A DNA stretch of 7,693 nt, from NCBI GenBank assembly GCA_021796315.1, contig JAJYOH010000261.1, positions 307 through 7,999 on the forward strand, given 5' to 3'. This stretch comes from Chloroflexota bacterium (GTDB taxonomy: Bacteria > Chloroflexota > Anaerolineae > Anaerolineales > Villigracilaceae). The position numbers and the translations under genes were made by a program. The notes below the pieces were generated by a model. The model was given only the letters and a program-made list of their open reading frames with translations, was not told where the DNA came from and made no database searches. Positions 6,576 through 7,693 of this stretch are shown one piece after another; position 1 is the stretch's first letter; every line of letters starts with the position of its first letter.

Positions 6576-6604
6576 AGTAGAGCGACTTAATAAGTCGCTC
6601 TACT
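6576..6604 (-). terminator. Palindromic terminator after the M20 peptidase, possibly bidirectional
   Basis: A perfect 29-nt palindrome has 14-bp arms (6576-6589 and 6591-6604, arm AGTAGAGCGACTTA) around a single A. As RNA it gives a 12-bp stem with a 5-nt loop. It begins 4 nt after the TAA stop of the peptidase (6611-6609). Read on the minus strand it is followed by a U-rich stretch (GCTTATTTT); read on the plus strand by TTTGTTATT, so it could work both ways. It isolates the peptidase transcript from the lipoprotein-led cassette. Such palindromes can also be dispersed repeats that have been adopted as terminators. Confidence 0.8.
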
Positions 6605-6608
6605 TTTG

Positions 6609-7693
6609 TTATTCCAGCCGCTTGATAAATTCCGTCAAACATTCCATTCCCCTCTCGACCGGCTCAACATCAATATATTCATGCACAGTGTGCGCGCCGC
6701 CGCCCGTCGAAATGCCCAACACGAGAGACGGATAGCCGCGGCTCAAAGGCACATTCGCATCCGTCGAGCCGGAGGTCAGCGTGGCGCTCAAGCCTTGCGC
6801 GCGCAAACATTCCTGCGCCAGTTGAACGAGCGGATGATTGACAGCAATCTCGCCCGCCGGCCGCTGGCCGATGATTTCCATTTCGATTTTCACATCCGGC
6901 TTGTTCGCCGATTGAATTATTTTTTCAACCCGTTCGATCAACAGATTCAACTCACCCACGCTTTCAGAGCGCATATCCAGATCAAAAGTTGTCTCCGCAG
7001 CCAGCACATTAACTCCCGTCCCGCCTTTGATGAGTCCAACGTTTAATGTCGTGCGCGGATTGACCGGCAAAGCCAGGGTCGTGATGTGCGTGACGAGATG
7101 CGCCGCTTCATGCACCGCCGACGGCTGGCCGTAATCCGACCACGAGTGCCCGCCCGCCGTCCGCGCAGTGACGCGATAACGGCGCACGCCAATTCCGCGG
7201 TGATAGACATGTCCAAATGCCATGCCTTCAACCACGAGATAAGCCTGCGCGTCCGCGCCGAAGCGATCCACGACGGCCTTCATGCCGCGCAGGTCGCCCA
7301 ATCCCTCTTCACAGACATTCGCCACAAACCAAATATCAAAGGACAATTCGATTCTGCGCTCGCGCAACATCCATATCAATCCAAACAGAGCCGCAACGCC
7401 CAACGAGTTATCGCCGATGCCCGGCCCATAAATGCGCCCCTCTTCGCGCGTAACGTGCAGGCTCGTACTTTCCGGGAACACCGTGTCAAGATGAGCAGAG
7501 ACGATCAAAGGTTTCCCCTTCCTTTTTCCAGGTAAGCGCGCGAAGACATTACTCACCGCATCAACTGAAATATCTTGAAGAGCCTCTTTGATAAAAAGAT
7601 CACGCACAAACTCTGTGCGCTTCTCTTCGTGCAAGGTCGGCGCGGGAATCTGTTGGATTTGGATCGCAAGATCGAGTAAGCGGTTAATGATTG
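6609..7693 (-). CDS. M20-family zinc metallopeptidase (peptidase T / ArgE / carboxypeptidase type), N-terminus outside the window
   Basis: The frame is open to the right edge, giving 360 visible residues. The region upstream of a possible TTG at 7634 encodes AIQIQQIPAPT, a typical M20 N-terminal motif, so the gene continues past 7693 and only a short N-terminal piece should be missing. Numbering from the first visible codon, the metal and catalytic residues are all present: His67 and Asp69 in SAHLDTVF, bridging Asp94 in GIGDNSLG, the Glu pair 128-129 (general base and metal ligand), Glu155 in VVEGM, and C-terminal His334 in GAHTVHEY. His182 in GGHSW marks the start of the dimerisation domain (about 165-280). 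There is no signal peptide in the visible part; cytoplasmic di/tripeptide or acyl-amino-acid hydrolysis is the usual role. The exact substrate cannot be assigned. It ends at a terminator, so it is probably not cotranscribed with the export cassette. Confidence 0.93.
   Translation of the reverse strand, partial: IINRLLDLAIQIQQIPAPTLHEEKRTEFVRDLFIKEALQDISVDAVSNVFARLPGKRKGKPLIVSAHLDTVFPESTSLHVTREEGRIYGPGIGDNSLGVAALFGLIWMLRERRIELSFDIWFVANVCEEGLGDLRGMKAVVDRFGADAQAYLVVEGMAFGHVYHRGIGVRRYRVTARTAGGHSWSDYGQPSAVHEAAHLVTHITTLALPVNPRTTLNVGLIKGGTGVNVLAAETTFDLDMRSESVGELNLLIERVEKIIQSANKPDVKIEMEIIGQRPAGEIAVNHPLVQLAQECLRAQGLSATLTSGSTDANVPLSRGYPSLVLGISTGGGAHTVHEYIDVEPVERGMECLTEFIKRLE

Noticed and set aside
6606..7535. 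Long plus-strand open frames (146 and 149 codons) opposite the peptidase
   Set aside because: They are Arg/His-rich reverse-strand shadows of a gene whose catalytic motifs are all intact.

Overview
The window is a compact stretch of bacterial chromosome in which every gene I can support lies on the minus strand, so gene order runs from right to left. It is cut inside a gene at both ends. The protein styles best fit Chloroflexota, probably an Anaerolineae-like lineage. Examples are a HlyD-type adaptor with an NGPDP motif before its second lipoyl half, an M20 peptidase opening with IQIQQIPAPT, and an FtsX permease served by two separate ATPases. This placement rests on family resemblance, not on a phylogenetic marker, and is only moderately certain. 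I see no mobile element, CRISPR array, tRNA or rRNA.

Right part (6609-7693): the body of an M20-family metallopeptidase, missing its N-terminus beyond the window edge. A strong palindromic terminator (6576-6604) follows its stop by 4 nt. The 233 bp between this terminator and the next start codon hold a tentative promoter for the downstream operon.

Centre and left (1-6342): a five-gene export cassette read leftwards. The order is a lipoprotein with a repeat-rich tether and a PsbP-like C-terminal domain, ABC ATPase A (241 aa), ABC ATPase B (225 aa), a 909-residue double FtsX/MacB-type permease, and a HlyD/MacA-type adaptor that runs off the left end. The first four genes are tightly packed (gaps of 12 bp, an 8-bp overlap, then 12 bp). 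A 162-bp gap with a perfect 13-bp hairpin separates the adaptor.

How they may work together (inference): the permease carries two complete four-helix FtsX units in one chain, and two non-identical ATPases are supplied. The likely assembly is therefore one permease with one copy of each ATPase, a pseudo-symmetric MacB-like machine that uses ATP hydrolysis for mechanical work across the membrane. The adaptor would sit on its outer face and the lipoprotein would be tethered at the membrane surface. The substrate cannot be read from the sequence. The M20 peptidase is separated by a terminator and is probably an independent transcription unit.
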